Shown here one piece after another: positions 10,269 through 22,247 of a stretch of DNA of 64,000 nt (the first letter of the stretch is position 1; each line of letters starts with the position of its first letter). The translations under genes were made by a program, and so were the position numbers. This DNA comes from Neurospora tetrasperma FGSC 2508 (lineage: Eukaryota > Ascomycota > Sordariomycetes > Sordariales > Sordariaceae): the NCBI RefSeq assembly GCF_000213175.1, contig NW_009799099.1, positions 4,791,394 through 4,855,393 on the forward strand, written 5' to 3'. A model generated the notes under the pieces. It did no database searches, was not told where the DNA came from, and saw nothing but the letters and a program-made list of their open reading frames with translations.

Positions 10269-13200
10269 CTATCTGCCTCCTGACTGCTGCTTTAACATCT
10301 CACTCTGGTACCGAAGCTTGAAGCCGTTGCAGAGGGCCCTAACATCTGGGTACTGGCTCTTCATAAGCTCAAAAGCATGAGGGATGACGCGCACAGGCCA
10401 GGCATTGACTCGCGAGTTTCGGCTGGCCTTGAAGCAGAGGAAAAAGTAACCGGGGTGCTTGGTGTCGATGCAGAAGGCGTATGTCGACCGGTTGGGGTTG
10501 GCGTCCATGTACGTGGTGAGCCATTTCTCTGTTGGTCTTGGTTAGCATCTGCATCATCATGAATAGCATCAGTGTAGGTGGCTGAACTTACCAGTCTCAT
10601 TACGGGAGCCCTTCTGGAACTTGTCGCACTGCATGAGCTCATCCACCTTCTTGGCCATGGCCTTGACGTGGTCCACGATCAACTCGTCCAGATCCTGGTA
10701 TGTGTACTTGCCCACGCGGAGGACACGCCCGACAGCAAACTCGTTCTCCTTTTGTAGTTCGAGCACGTCGACGTGCTGGAACACACCATCCGCCACCTTC
10801 CAGGTCACGGCAAGGTGATCGTTACCTTTACTAGAAGGTCGGATTACAACCTCGCCAGACGGCTGACTGCCCAGATACTCCTCGGCCTGGGTGCTGTTAA
10901 AGGGCTTGAATAGAGGATGGTTGACCACTCTCTGCGCACGTCCCGTGCTCTTGTCCTTCTCGCGAAGCTCCTCCCTGTCCTCATCCTCCTTTCTGTAATC
11001 CCACTGATCGCGACCGTGGTCAAAGTGTCTTCGGAATGGCCGCCTCATCTCTTCATCTCTCATTGACAGTTTGCTCACAAATTCCTTACGGTTGAGATCA
11101 ATGAGCTTCGCCTGAACGACCTGTCCGACATGGAGCACATCCTTGATGGAGTGGCGGTACGAAACATCGTGAGACTCAATGCGTCCCTCGATGCCGCAGT
11201 CCAGCTTGACAATGGCAAAATCATCCTTGACTACCCGAACGTTGGCCGCCACAATCATGCCCTCGCAGAGCGAATCACGGTTCTCACCCGTGAGCATGGT
11301 AAAGACCTGATCCACCGTAAGGCTCTCGAACTTCTTGCGCAGCTCTTCGTATGGTACCTGCAACTCAGCCCGGATGGTTTCAAGCGTAGCACGCTTGCGC
11401 TGTTGGTACTCGCGTTCGAGCTGTTCGGCATATTCCTCCAGGATGAGCTCGTTGACCTTGTCCTGCTCATCATCCTTGAAAAGCTTGCGAACAATAGCAC
11501 CAGCACCGTTCTCGTCAGTTTCAGCCTTGACGTCCTCCTCGTCCAGGCCCAGTGCATCGGCTGCCACCTTCCGGGCGAGATCGTAATCCTCTGGATGGAT
11601 ACGAGTGTTGTCTAGCGGGTCGGACTCAGGATTCGTAGGCTCGTATTCGATGAACAGGAAACTGGCACAGTTGTTCCACACGCGAGGGCCAAGGACGGGG
11701 AGCTTGTGTCGCTCAGGGTCGCCGACAAGCTCGTCGCGAGAGGTGACAACTCCACCGTTCTTGTTGATACCCTTGATAAGCAGTTGTGCTTTACGGGGAC
11801 CAAGACCAGCGACGTAGGGAAGAAGATGCGCGGTGTTGGCGTCCTGCATCGCCACGTTGATATCGACACCGACGAGGTTGACCATGTCGACCATGGCCGT
11901 CTCGAGGTGCTTGAGCAGCTTTGCCTGAGGAAGGTACTGCTGGTAGGGATGAATTTGAAGTGAGGTGACATCCTTGCCAAGGGCCGCATACTCCTTCATG
12001 GGGTTCTGCATATATCTAGCCAGAGCAATGCAGTACCGGGTCATCGGGTTGAGGCTTGGGTGATCTGCAACCGCACGAGGGCTGTCCTTGTACAACCGGG
12101 CGACCTCATCGTTGATGACAATCACCTCGAGCAGGTCAGAGCGGTACTCGTTGGTCTCCGGGTCATCGTATTCGGGGCCGACCAGTCCCTTTTCACTGAC
12201 GAGGCCCTCAACGTCCTTGATGAGACGGTGTGTATCGGCTGAGAAACCGGAGATGCCAATAACATCAGGTTGCCGACGCCTGACTAGCTCAGCCAAGGCC
12301 TCACGTTGACTCTCATCGCGAGCTAGGTTGGTAAAGGTACCGTGTTCGAGAATCCTTCCATCCTCATCCATCGAGACCCAGGATACAGGTTCACGGTTGG
12401 GATCACCCATGCCATTCGATAGCGTGAGCACACGGGGGGTCGTGCCAATAACCATACCTTTGGGCTTATAAGGGGCTTGATCCAGTCTCTTGAAGTAGAG
12501 CTCACGGCAGGTTTTGAGCAGCTCATCCTGGCACGCCGTCCGCAAGGAGTCTTTCACACCCTTGACGATAACCTTTACAAGCTTGTCAAAGGCCAAATCG
12601 ATCACCTTTTGGCGTTCCGCATTCCACTTGTCGGCAAGCTCGCTAAAGTTCTCCGAGGCAAAATCACTAAAAAGTTGTTGCCTGAATTCGCGGTCGTTCT
12701 CCAGCGAGACTTTGATTTCGATGAGCCCTTCTTCCTCTGCCTTCATCATCTTGAGGAAGAGCTCTGGGCGAACGGCAAGATCGGCGATAGACATGTTTTT
12801 AAGATACTTGACCTCGTAGTAAGGATTTGCTTCGTCAATCTTGCGTAGACCCTTATCAGTGCGACGGCAGCTCACAATGCCCATGCCGTAGAAGTTTTTC
12901 CTGAAGTGTTTGCGCATCCGAGGACTGGCAAACATTTCTTCAGCAAGCATCTGGCGAGCAGCATTGATGACCAGCTCGCCCGTCGGGAAATCGGCGTCTA
13001 CCAATGTGTCGGCGAGGTCATCTGGTAGCCTTGAATCGTCCTCTGAGGTCACCTTGCTGCTTTCGCGCAGAATGTTCTTGGCAAGACGATCAGGCGTTAT
13101 TCCGAGTGCCTGAACAAACTTGTAGGCATTGGATCGCCGGATGCGTTCAAATTGGGCTGTCCTGCCACCGGCCCTCTTAATCTCACGCTGTGCGCTATTA

Positions 13201-14683
13201 TCGTTGGCAGCAAGGTCCTTGAGCTCCGCCGAATACTGGAAGTTTAGGTAATCTTGGAGATCCTGGAGCTCCTCGATGGACTGCGCTTGGCGTATCATCT
13301 CTTCAAGGATATCGTCCCGGGTCTTCTCCTTGAGCTTGTCGTAGGTTTGTTCGAGCGCGTTACGCTTTTCCAGGAAAGACCGGAACCTAATGTCGAGATC
13401 CAGGACCTTCCACAGGTCATCTTGGGTGAGGAGCTTCTCGGCATCAACAGTATATTCGGGAGCGTCAGGATCGTCGCGGCGATTCGGGTTGCGCATCTTC
13501 TTGGCGTGGATGAGGTAGTCTCTTCGGTGCTGAAAAACGTAGGGAACTTCGACGCCGTCGATAACGAAGAATTCGAGGACCTTGCCCACGGCCTTGTTGA
13601 ACGGGCCGTGAAGCTCACTGGAAAGGTTCTTGCTGGGTAGCATCAGGTTGCTGATCCACCGAGCCTCCTCCTTAAACTGATCGGACGTCATCTGGAGATT
13701 CTTGAAAGCCTTGCGATCGAGCTGGAAGCGCTCAGGCTCGTCGTTGAACCGAATCCTGTTATCCTCGTCGGTAAGAAGCTTCTCCTTGAGCTGCGAAGGT
13801 TCAAAGACATCCTGCAACTCGATATCTTCCTTTGTTCGCTCCCCGTGCTCCTGCTCTTCCTCCAGCTGCAACGCCCATTCGTAGTCTTCACCATTACCGA
13901 AAATGGCATCCATATCCTCGAGAGCATCTTTATCGAGACCGGTTGTGTCAATGTTAAGACCCCTATCTTTGGGACGAGCGACCTCCTCATCTTCCTCGCG
14001 GTGTCGACGTTCTTCGTCATCCTCGGGGTAATCATCTTCGATGAAGTCGTCGAACTCGTCCGCTTGAGCCCGGCCGCTGGGACGGCCGTAGCCTCGATCA
14101 TCGTGCTCTTCGTCCTCGTCGGAAAAGATCTCGGCAAGACCGCGACGTTCAGTGGGGCGGTGGTCATCCCTATGACCCCGTTTCAGGCGCTTGAACTTGG
14201 TTTGCTTGGAAAAAGGTGAGCCGACTGGATGATGTCACCGGAAACCGTAGAGCACATACCTGGGGTTGTGGCTTCCGCTCCCACTCAGGAATCGCTTCAC
14301 CAATCAGGTCGAGATCTTCTTCGTCGAGCTGCTCCTCCTCTTCGCGCTCACGACGGCGCTTCTTTCTCCTGCGGCGTTCGCGCGCATCCGAATCCTCAGC
14401 CTCGTCCTCTTCATCTTCGTCTACGATGAAACCTTCGCGAATCTGTGAGCGATGGGTGTGTCAGCGGTATTCTCAACCGGAGGTATGCTACAGCATCGGG
14501 CCAGAGGCGGCGTACCTTTCTAGCCTCTTCCTCATCTTCGTCGTCTTCCTCCTCTTCGCTGGAATCATCAATGTTGGGTCTTCTTCTCGGGCGGTCGCCG
14601 GCCTCCTCATCAAAGGACTCATCATCCTCCTCGTCATCGAGCTCGGCCTCGCCGTCAATCAAGTCGCGCATGCTGTTGCTCAT
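10269..14683 (-). CDS. spt6: Transcription elongation factor / histone chaperone Spt6
   Basis: Four exons: 14516-14683, 14260-14442, 10592-14195 and 10269-10528 (introns 73, 64 and 63 nt), giving 1404 residues, close to yeast Spt6 (about 1450). Domains in order: a strongly acidic, Ser-containing N-terminus (1-250, begins [20 protein letters not shown]); the helical core; the YqgF-like fold (about 705-790, [17 protein letters not shown]); helix-hairpin-helix (about 890-945, [17 protein letters not shown]); S1 RNA-binding domain (about 1090-1165, [20 protein letters not shown]); and tandem SH2 (about 1200-1404, [16 protein letters not shown] through [20 protein letters not shown]). Known role: travels with RNA polymerase II, binds the phosphorylated Rpb1 linker through the tandem SH2, and reassembles nucleosomes. 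The last intron interrupts the second SH2; splicing joins GSRNE-T to [14 protein letters not shown]. Unlike animal Spt6, there is no long tail after the SH2 region. Confidence 0.97.
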
Positions 14684-17600
14684 GGTTACGGCTGGTTGGA
14701 GTGGCGCAAACTGGTGTGTAAATAGGTGTCTTTTCGGACAAGTCTCGACCGCCTAAGAGGGTCGGAATTGGAAATGAAGCGCGTTTCGATGGGAGCAACA
14801 GTCGCTCTTAGGGTGCTGATGAAAGAGAAAAGAAGAATACAGGAGGAAGTTGGGTGCAGAGCGAGCTCGTTTGGTGAAAAAGAAGTGATTAGCAATTGAG
14901 GGAGGTCTGAGTTGACCGCGACTGCCCTGAACCTTTCTGGCCGAAAGGCTGCTTGCTGCTGCTGCGTACGTGCTGCTCGCTCCTAGTGAGGTGGTCGCCT
15001 GCCGCCAGGTCACGTCGGTTGGTGCACGCACGTCAATAGTGTCAGGAAGACCCGAATTTTTGGAGCGAGACCACGGCGGGCCAAGCAAGGCCCGGCCACC
15101 CGCCCCTGTACCCTCCAACTGAACTTTTTACGCCACGCGCCACATAACGCGTTCAGCCTCGCCAAGACCCAGGCCATAGAACTGAACAACTGAACGAAGT
15201 GTCGCTTCAAGTTGGATGAATCGATTACGGACAGAAACAACACATGGCTTGGCCCGTGCATATCGTCAACATCGAACGACGAGCAGCCATCACCAACTTG
15301 TCCCGAGTTCTTATGTTGTGTGATGGGATCTTTTACTGTGCTTGTCGTTCTGCTCACGAGCATGCCACAATGCCATTTCAGTTCATGTGAGGACAGTTCA
15401 CGGATTTCGTCAGGCCAGTCTCGGACCGTCACAACCATACACCTTGACAGCCAAACAGTCTGGAGTTCATCGTGAGGAAAACAAAACAACAATATCGTAT
15501 TCTGCATATTGGAGCATATGATGCGGTGTAGTGTACAGACACCAACCGACACGATCCATGCCCTCGAGGGGAGCTAGCAACGGAAGCTTTGACTGTGATG
15601 TTGAGCACACTGGACATGTTTATGCGAAGTTCAGTCGTCGTCCTGCGAACATCTCACCCATGCTTGAACTCTGGGGTCCGCATGGCTAAACTATATCTGA
15701 GGGACGTTCATGCCCTGCATCACGGAACTCACCACTTGAGTAGAAGCGAGCATCTTTGGTTTCAGATGCTCTTCGGGGTCATGATCCCCAGCCATCCGCG
15801 CTTAGACCCACCATTTGGCACGCATATCTCGAACAAGTCCCTGGCATCATCCGGATCACAGCCGACTGTTGGTTCTGGTCATGCCCAATCACAGCAGTAT
15901 TTTGCTTGATTCGACATCTCATGGCGCGCTTCTTGAGAGCTCTGGGGTTGTACGAATATGACGTGCACTGTGCTTGCTGTGCTGCGGTTAGACTTGAGTT
16001 GAAGATTGTCCTGTCATTGGTATGTTGATGCTCTTTTTTGTTTTGCTGGTAACAGGGACATATGCGCGAGTTTCTTCATCTCTTGCCTGTAAGCGAGCTA
16101 CACTACAAGAGCTTCACATGTTCCACTGGAGATAGGCTGTGCGCAGGATGGCACCGTCTATTTATAAGTACGTATGGCTACTTACCTGGGAATAGCTTCG
16201 TCCGGACCTCTCTCAGAGTCCGCACTGTATTTCCCCCCCACTACGGTGTGCCGTCCCCAGATCCAGAAGTGAACCGAATGTAACAAACACCATCCCATTT
16301 TCTGCAACTCAGATCACAGGTTCGTCTCGACTTCTTTGCCTCACATAGTGGCGCCACTGTCGAAGTTACAGATATTAGAAAAAGAAATAGTGCGTTAAAA
16401 GAAAGCCATGTTTTGTTTACACTGAAATATTGGTGTTACATGTACCGCTAAGTATATCAGACCCAGTGCCAAGCTCTTCGCATTACCAGGAAACCTTGTG
16501 CTTGCCCTCAGGAACCGACGAGGTACCTCTGGATCGCCCCTCCTTTCGTTGTCCTTGGGCTGAGACCTACCTCGCTATCTCTAGTGTGTGGAATGTCGTG
16601 GGTGGCAGTGCGTGACGGAGTTAGTGAGCACCGCTATACACCACTGTGCTAGTGGTAAGCACTATTGCCGGCCGTGCTCAACACGGAAACTAGGTGTAGT
16701 TAGAGAGTGCAACTACCTGTACAATTACCCCTTTCTCGAACCCAGAAAGATACCATCATTCACACGGGACCTGGCTACTACCTACTCGTCTTGTCAAGTG
16801 GAATGGGTGTTGTCTTTCGTCAATAGTGCCGTTCTTTTCTCTTCATTAGCTTTGGGGTCCCAGTCTTCCTTATCGGTCAAGTCGGACATTCTTCAAGACT
16901 TGGTGCTGCCAAGACACGTTAACAACTTTCTTCAGGACCTAGGTATGTACTGACATTTGCGCTAACAACTTGTTCCTGTTTCAATTCCTCGTAATTTCAC
17001 AGGGTAAAGAAACATGATTGAAGCTTGGAAAATCGATTTAGTGATCCATTGCACGCTTTGACTAGATACTACCGTTTTCGGTGCTCTCACACTCTCCGTC
17101 TCCATGTTGAGGTGCTAGTCCCCCTCTTGAGCTCCCGTCGGGTTCCCGTCCCTCTTCTCGGCATCACAACCAGACCCCACCTTGGGACTGTGACCGGACA
17201 GAACAACGGCGAGACCTGACGGGACACAGCGTTATTACCACCTCTCTCTACCATACAACTTTCAACCTCTTTCCACCCTAAAAACATTGGCCTGTTCCCT
17301 CGACTTGGTGTCTCCTTCACCGCCTGGACTAAGGCTTCCCCTCTTCGAATAAATCCCCGCCAAAAGCGATTTGTCTTTGCGATTTAGTGTCCAGTCTTCT
17401 TTCTCCTTCAGCTGATAGCGCGTTTGTGGGACTGGGATACCGGACGACGGCATCAAAGGGTTATCATCATCACCAACCGCAGACCCTTGGCCCCCTTTTT
17501 ACATTGCTTTTGGTTTTACGACAGTTAGTTTCGAATCGATCGCCTTCCCGCTCGGCTGCTTCTTTCCATCTTGGCCTTGGGTTGATTTAACAATAACAAA

Positions 17601-17843
17601 TACCCAATCCCCAGCACTGACATTCCGGCCTGACGGTTGTCGACCTCGGAATCCACATCTCATCTCCGTACGAGTGGCGTATCGCATCGCATCAGGCTTC
17701 TATATCTGATCGCCTCCTCCCACCTCCAGTCCTCGACTTGTCAAGACATCCAAGACAGAAGAACGAGAGCGCCAGGACCTGCGACTCTCTCCAGACAAAA
17801 CCGCAATAGAAGAAGCGTACCCGACTACGCTTAAACAGACATC
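14684..17843. other. Divergent 3.2 kb intergenic region between SPT6 and the MAPKK gene
   Basis: This contains both promoters and leaders, since SPT6 reads left and the MAPKK gene reads right. Many short open frames are present on both strands (up to 180 codons near 15010-15552), but none shows a domain, a splice-supported extension or coding-type codon choice. The last 500 bases before the MAPKK start are pyrimidine-rich and lack an obvious TATA box, consistent with a long leader. No repeat of note. Confidence 0.55.
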
Positions 17844-19558
17844 ATGGCCGACCCATTTGCCCCGCGCTCCATGAAGCGCAAGAACGTCAAAGGTCTTGCC
17901 TTGGCTCCTGCCGCTCCCAAGCCCCCGCCGACGGCCGAGACCTTTTACAAGGATAAAGACGACGACAACAATGCCCAGCTAGAGATCGGCATCGAGTTCA
18001 ACCTGGACCTCAGGCCCGAAGATCTGGACCTCATCAAAGAGTTGGGAGCTGGAAACGGAGGCACAGTCAGCAAAGTCAGGCATATCCCGACAAATACAGT
18101 TATGGCTCGCAAGGTATGTTGGACAAGCCAAGGTTTCCAAGCTTCGCCGTTGTAAGCTCCGCTAACCAAGCATGGGCAGGTTATCCATGTTGAGGCCAAG
18201 AAGGAGATGCGCAAGCGTATCGTCCGCGAACTTCAAATCATGCACGGCTGCCATTCCGAGTACATTGTCACCTTCTATGGCGCCTTCCTTAACGAGCACA
18301 ACGATGTGATTATGTGCATGGAGTACATGGATGTTGGGTATGTTGCCTCTTGGACCGCATGTTCTTTGCGCAGTGGAGACTGACTGACCTTGGTTGTGTA
18401 GCTCGCTCGACCGTATCTCCCGTGTCTTCGGTCCAGTCCGCGTTGATGTCCTCGGAAAGATTGCTGAAGCTACCCTCGGCGGTCTCACGTACCTCTACTC
18501 CAAACACCACATCATGCACAGAGACATCAAGCCCTCCAACATCCTCGTCAACTCAAAGGGCCACATCAAGCTTTGCGATTTCGGTGTTTCCGGAGAGCTA
18601 GTCAACTCTGTCGCCGACACCTTTGTGGGTACATCCACCTACATGGCTCCCGAAAGAATCCAGGGCGACAAGTACACAGTCAAGTCTGATGTGTGGAGTT
18701 TCGGCTTGACTGTCATGGAGTTGGCGATTGGCAAGTTCCCGTTCGCCAGTGATCAGCTTGGGGATGATGCTGAAAATGCTCCCGCCGGTATTCTCGACCT
18801 TCTCCAACAAATTGTTCACGAGCCAGCACCGAAGCTACCCAAGAGCGATGCTTTCCCACAAATCCTTGAGGATATGATCCAGAAGTGTCTTTACAAGGAA
18901 CCCGAGAGGCGGCCGACGCCTCAAGAGCTCTTTGTAAGTTGTTCTTTTTACTTTACTGCGGCCATAGAGTTACTAACACCAAACCCAGGACCGCGATCCC
19001 TTTGTACAAGCGGCGAAGAGAACCCCGGTCGATCTGAGAGAGTGGGCCTGCAGCTTGATGGACCGGGACAACCGCAAGTCTCATCTGCAGCCACAACTCT
19101 CTCCGTCGTCGCACGATTTTCTAAGGTCCAGTGATGAGCCTACACCCACTTCAGGTGAGATTCCGATTCTGGGGACTATGGTGTCACCTCGTGATCAACA
19201 TGGAAGCGTACCAACCCGACCCCCGCCAAGCAGCCGAACAGGCAGCGTTGGCCGCACAGGTGGACCGTCTGTACATCCGGGACTAGGGAGCCGAGCAGCT
19301 ACGACTGGCTCTCAGCCCAGATACCCGCAGCAGGCTCCTCCTCCTCCTCCATTCGAAAAGAGGCCCTCCATGTCAACCGGCCATTCGTATACCAGTTCCT
19401 CGTCCTCGAGCCGATCGGGCTTCGCCCTACCCATCCGACCGGGGCCTCCGGGCCAGCCGATGCCGCCGCCGCCCCCACGAAGACAGTTGACAGCAGAGGA
19501 ACTGCAGAGGGAAAGTCGCCGGCAAGCCGCAATGCAGCCTCCAACTGGCCGATTTTGA
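17844..19558 (+). CDS. mek-2: Ste7-type MAP kinase kinase (MEK-2)
   Basis: Four exons: 17844-18113, 18180-18337, 18402-18933 and 18989-19558 (introns 66, 64 and 55 nt), giving 509 residues, close to yeast Ste7 (515). The start follows directly from conserved MADPFAPRSMKRKNVKGLAL, which also contains a basic-LxL MAPK-docking motif (KRKNVKGLAL). Kinase features: glycine loop GAGNGGTVSKV (about 71), catalytic Lys in MARK (residue 90, last codon of exon 1), HRDIKPSN (about 184), CDFGVSG (about 201), and activation-loop Ser/Thr in NSVADTFVGT. The kinase fold ends near 345 and a Pro/Ser-rich tail (QQAPPPPPFEKR, PMPPPPPRRQ) follows. Known role in filamentous fungi: the middle kinase of the pheromone, cell-fusion and appressorium cascade (Ste11-Ste7-Fus3 type), needed for hyphal fusion, fruiting-body formation or infection. 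The symbol follows Neurospora usage and rests on the N-terminal signature and the neighbourhood. Confidence 0.96.
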
Positions 19559-20231
19559 GTTGAGTGTTGCATATGATGGATTATGAGAGGATGTTTCTTG
19601 GCATAAATAATACTCAACCCCTCCCCCTATTTTTTTGCAGCTCCGCTTTGCCCGTTTACCCCCCTTTGTTTTGCATATATACGTTGACCTTCCCAGACTG
19701 CGTTTGATGTCACTTTTCTACACGCGCCTCAAGACCACCGGTTTGGTGAAGATAGTCATTCGAACAATCAGCGGGTCTACCCTGACGGTGCTGGCTCACC
19801 TCAGTGGTACGACAATGGCATTTTGTTAAGCAGAACGTTGGGTCTCTGTCAAATGGGTAGCTATGGTTATGGCCATCATGAGTGGGAATTGAGTTAACTG
19901 AGTACAAGGGAACGGGGGAGATGGTGGGTTGATGGTGCTTGATTTGAAGGAAAAGTGTATGTGTGAGAAACTCCGAGTTTGCATCTAAAATCTGATCTTT
20001 CTCAGGATGGGAACCATGTCTTGTCCGTTTTGCATTTGTTCAGAGAATGAGTACTGTCTATGATGGGTATCTAGGTATATCAGTGGGCGCAAGAAGTCAT
20101 TTGTTGTGAGACATCCAAGCAAAATAATACAAAGAACTGTTGTTTCGTCTGGATATCATCCGTCATCTCCTCTCAACCTTTTCTTCTCGCTACTAGTGAA
20201 ACTCGATTCTCGGCTTCTCCCCATTCACCCT
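19559..20231. other. Convergent 3' spacer between MAPKK and HAD genes
   Basis: Both flanking genes end here, so this is 3' UTR and terminator DNA of both. I see no gene. Short poly-T and T/C-rich stretches occur near 19620-19640. Confidence 0.6.
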
Positions 20232-21219
20232 TTACAACAACCCCTCCTCCAAAACGTCAACCAACTGGTCCAACCTCTCAATCACCAAATCCGTATGCTC
20301 ATGATCCACCAAGTGCCTATTCACATCATTGACCAACAAGACGGTCTTGGCCCCCGCCCTCCGTCCAGCCGTCATATCATCAATACTATCCCCCACCATA
20401 ATCAGCCCACTCGCATCCGCCACCCACTCCCCTTCCTCTGTCTTTTTCAGACCCTCTTCTGTACTTGCGCCATTCGTCGTCGTCGTCGTCTCCGTCGCAG
20501 CAGCAGCAGCAGCAGCAGCAGCAGCACTCTCATGCTCCTCCTCGCCCACCTCCGGCACACCGCTCTCCCCCGCTCCCGCCCGTCTCGCCAGCCCCCACGC
20601 CTTGGCAATGTGCAAGATACCCGCCGGATCCGGTTTCGGCGGGCGAAACTCCCTGGTCACGATTGGGTGGAAGACGGACCCGGCCAGGAACTTTTCGATC
20701 AGGTTGTTCACGGGCGCGTCAAAGTTGCGGGTGCAGATGCCCTTGCGGATCCCGCGCGCGTCGAGGTAGGACATGAGCGTCACCAGACCCGGCTGGGCGA
20801 CTTGGGTGACCATGGCTTCGCGCTCGATGGACCGGATGGATTCCATGGCGGTGGCTTGGGCGGAGGGGGTGGGGAGGGAGTAGATGTGGTCGAGGATGTC
20901 GGTGGACTTGGAGATGGAGAGGGCGGAGCGCATGAGTGCGAACATGTAGGTTTGGGGTTCGCTTGGGGAGGGGGATGTGTTAGTATGGAGTGTTGAATGG
21001 TTTGAATGATTCTTTACTCTTGTCGAGGTGAAAGTGAGATTTCATTAGCTGATTTTGACAAAAAAAAACATACCATAATGTCCCGTCCATATCAAAGACC
21101 ACGCCCTCCAGCTTGCGCAGTTGAGAGCCCGCCGCCGTGAAGGGCTCTTTCAGCGGCGCAAAGAACCGTTTCGAAGTGTTGTTAGTAATGTTGCTCATCA
21201 TGAAAAGTGTCCGACGCAT
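20232..21219 (-). CDS. HAD-superfamily phosphatase (subfamily IA-like)
   Basis: Two exons: 21074-21219 and 20232-20961 (intron 112 nt), 291 residues from the ATG at 21219. An in-frame ATG at 21285 and others at 21201 and 21198 are possible starts. HAD motifs are complete: motif I FDMDGTLCEP (nucleophile and acid Asp, the junction falling inside TL-C), motif II Thr in CTRNFDAPVNN, motif III Lys in RPPKPDPAGIL, and motif IV VGDSIDDMTAGRRAG. An alpha-helical cap lies between motifs I and II. This class removes phosphate from small phosphorylated metabolites; the substrate cannot be read from the sequence, and phosphoglycolate-type is only a family guess. Oddity: a Glu/Ala/Thr-rich insertion with an uninterrupted alanine run, encoded by a trinucleotide repeat (about 20500-20526), sits between motifs III and IV, where most relatives have a short loop. 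Confidence 0.9.
20494..20527. repeat. Coding trinucleotide repeat (alanine run in HAD protein)
   Basis: A (GCA)n run on the plus strand reads as consecutive alanines on the minus strand within the HAD phosphatase. It is expected to vary in length between strains without breaking the frame. Confidence 0.85.
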
Positions 21220-22247
21220 AGAAGGCGGTTGCCCGGAATTCTTTGGTGGTTTTTTTTTTTTTTGAGTGGGATGTAAATATCCCAAGAAGGTGGCCTATGT
21301 ACTGGGATTTGAAGCCAGTCAGCCAGTCAGTCAATCCTGAGTCTGTTTCTATGAGCTCTTGGCGTTGTTTATTTGCGGCTGAGGCGCCAAGACTAGAAAG
21401 TCGTGATAATCGGCGGGCACCAGTGATGTTTAGGTGGTTCTCAAGTCGGGTCCCATTGTGTTTGACGATGACTTATCGCCGATACGTTATCATTACACTA
21501 CAGCGCATTACCACCTATAACATTTGTTAACAGCTCGAAGTTCACCACCCCCCGCTTCACCGCCAAGAACCCCGCTGTCAAGTAAGGAAAGTACTTGTTT
21601 CGGTTAGGTTTACACTTTATTTACTTTTCAGGACTGTAGCGTAGGACGTCATCCGAAACTTCAAGCTGATGATAAGGGGCGAGAAGGTTACAGACATATA
21701 TCACAATTCAACAAATAAACTTAGACGATGGACTACCTTAACTCCAGATCCGGACTTCAGATCATCATGATGGTCCAAGACATGAAGCAAGTGCTCGAGA
21801 TCTTCCAGTTGCCTGCTTCACACCTACACGACATGGCAACAAGTATGGCAAGTGCGAATGAGCAGCGGCGGGACGGACAAGCTTACCCAACCGCTGGATG
21901 GCGCCGGAACGGGTCATGAGTTGCTTCACTTTAGCTTCTTCAACCAATCAACTTCAACTCCTCATGGGCGCGAGTCGCCGCCTTCATCTTTATAACGTCG
22001 CAATACCTTTATTACTCCTTGTTTTCATTGACTTCTTCCTAAGAATCCATACCTACCTATCGCACTCCCTCTAAGTACTTGCCTCCTCTAATTGTATCTG
22101 TTTCCCCTGCTTCGGTGGGCTCAACCGAACAAAAGACAGCGCCGAATATGCGCTTTAAGAATTTGAATCGGGAGCGCAAACCAACTTGAGAGAGAGTCTC
22201 CTTGAGAGCTCCTGTGTCATCATCGTGTCTTGTCTCCGTCAAACAAT
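21220..22247. other. Divergent spacer between HAD gene and Bre4-like gene
   Basis: This holds the promoter and leader of both neighbours. A short pair of overlapping open frames near 21728-21947 has no recognisable features. The 180 bases before 22248 are pyrimidine-rich and resemble a transcript leader for the gene that runs into the sequence gap. Confidence 0.5.

Noticed and set aside
20106-20996. 296-codon open frame antisense to the HAD gene
   Set aside because: It is Arg/Ser/His-rich shadow sequence opposite intact HAD motifs, and it runs across the HAD exon boundary and into the 3' UTR.
21728-21947. Overlapping short open frames on both strands, one with a donor-like site
   Set aside because: About 60 codons each, with no domain, no convincing acceptor and no coding signature; probably leader or promoter DNA.
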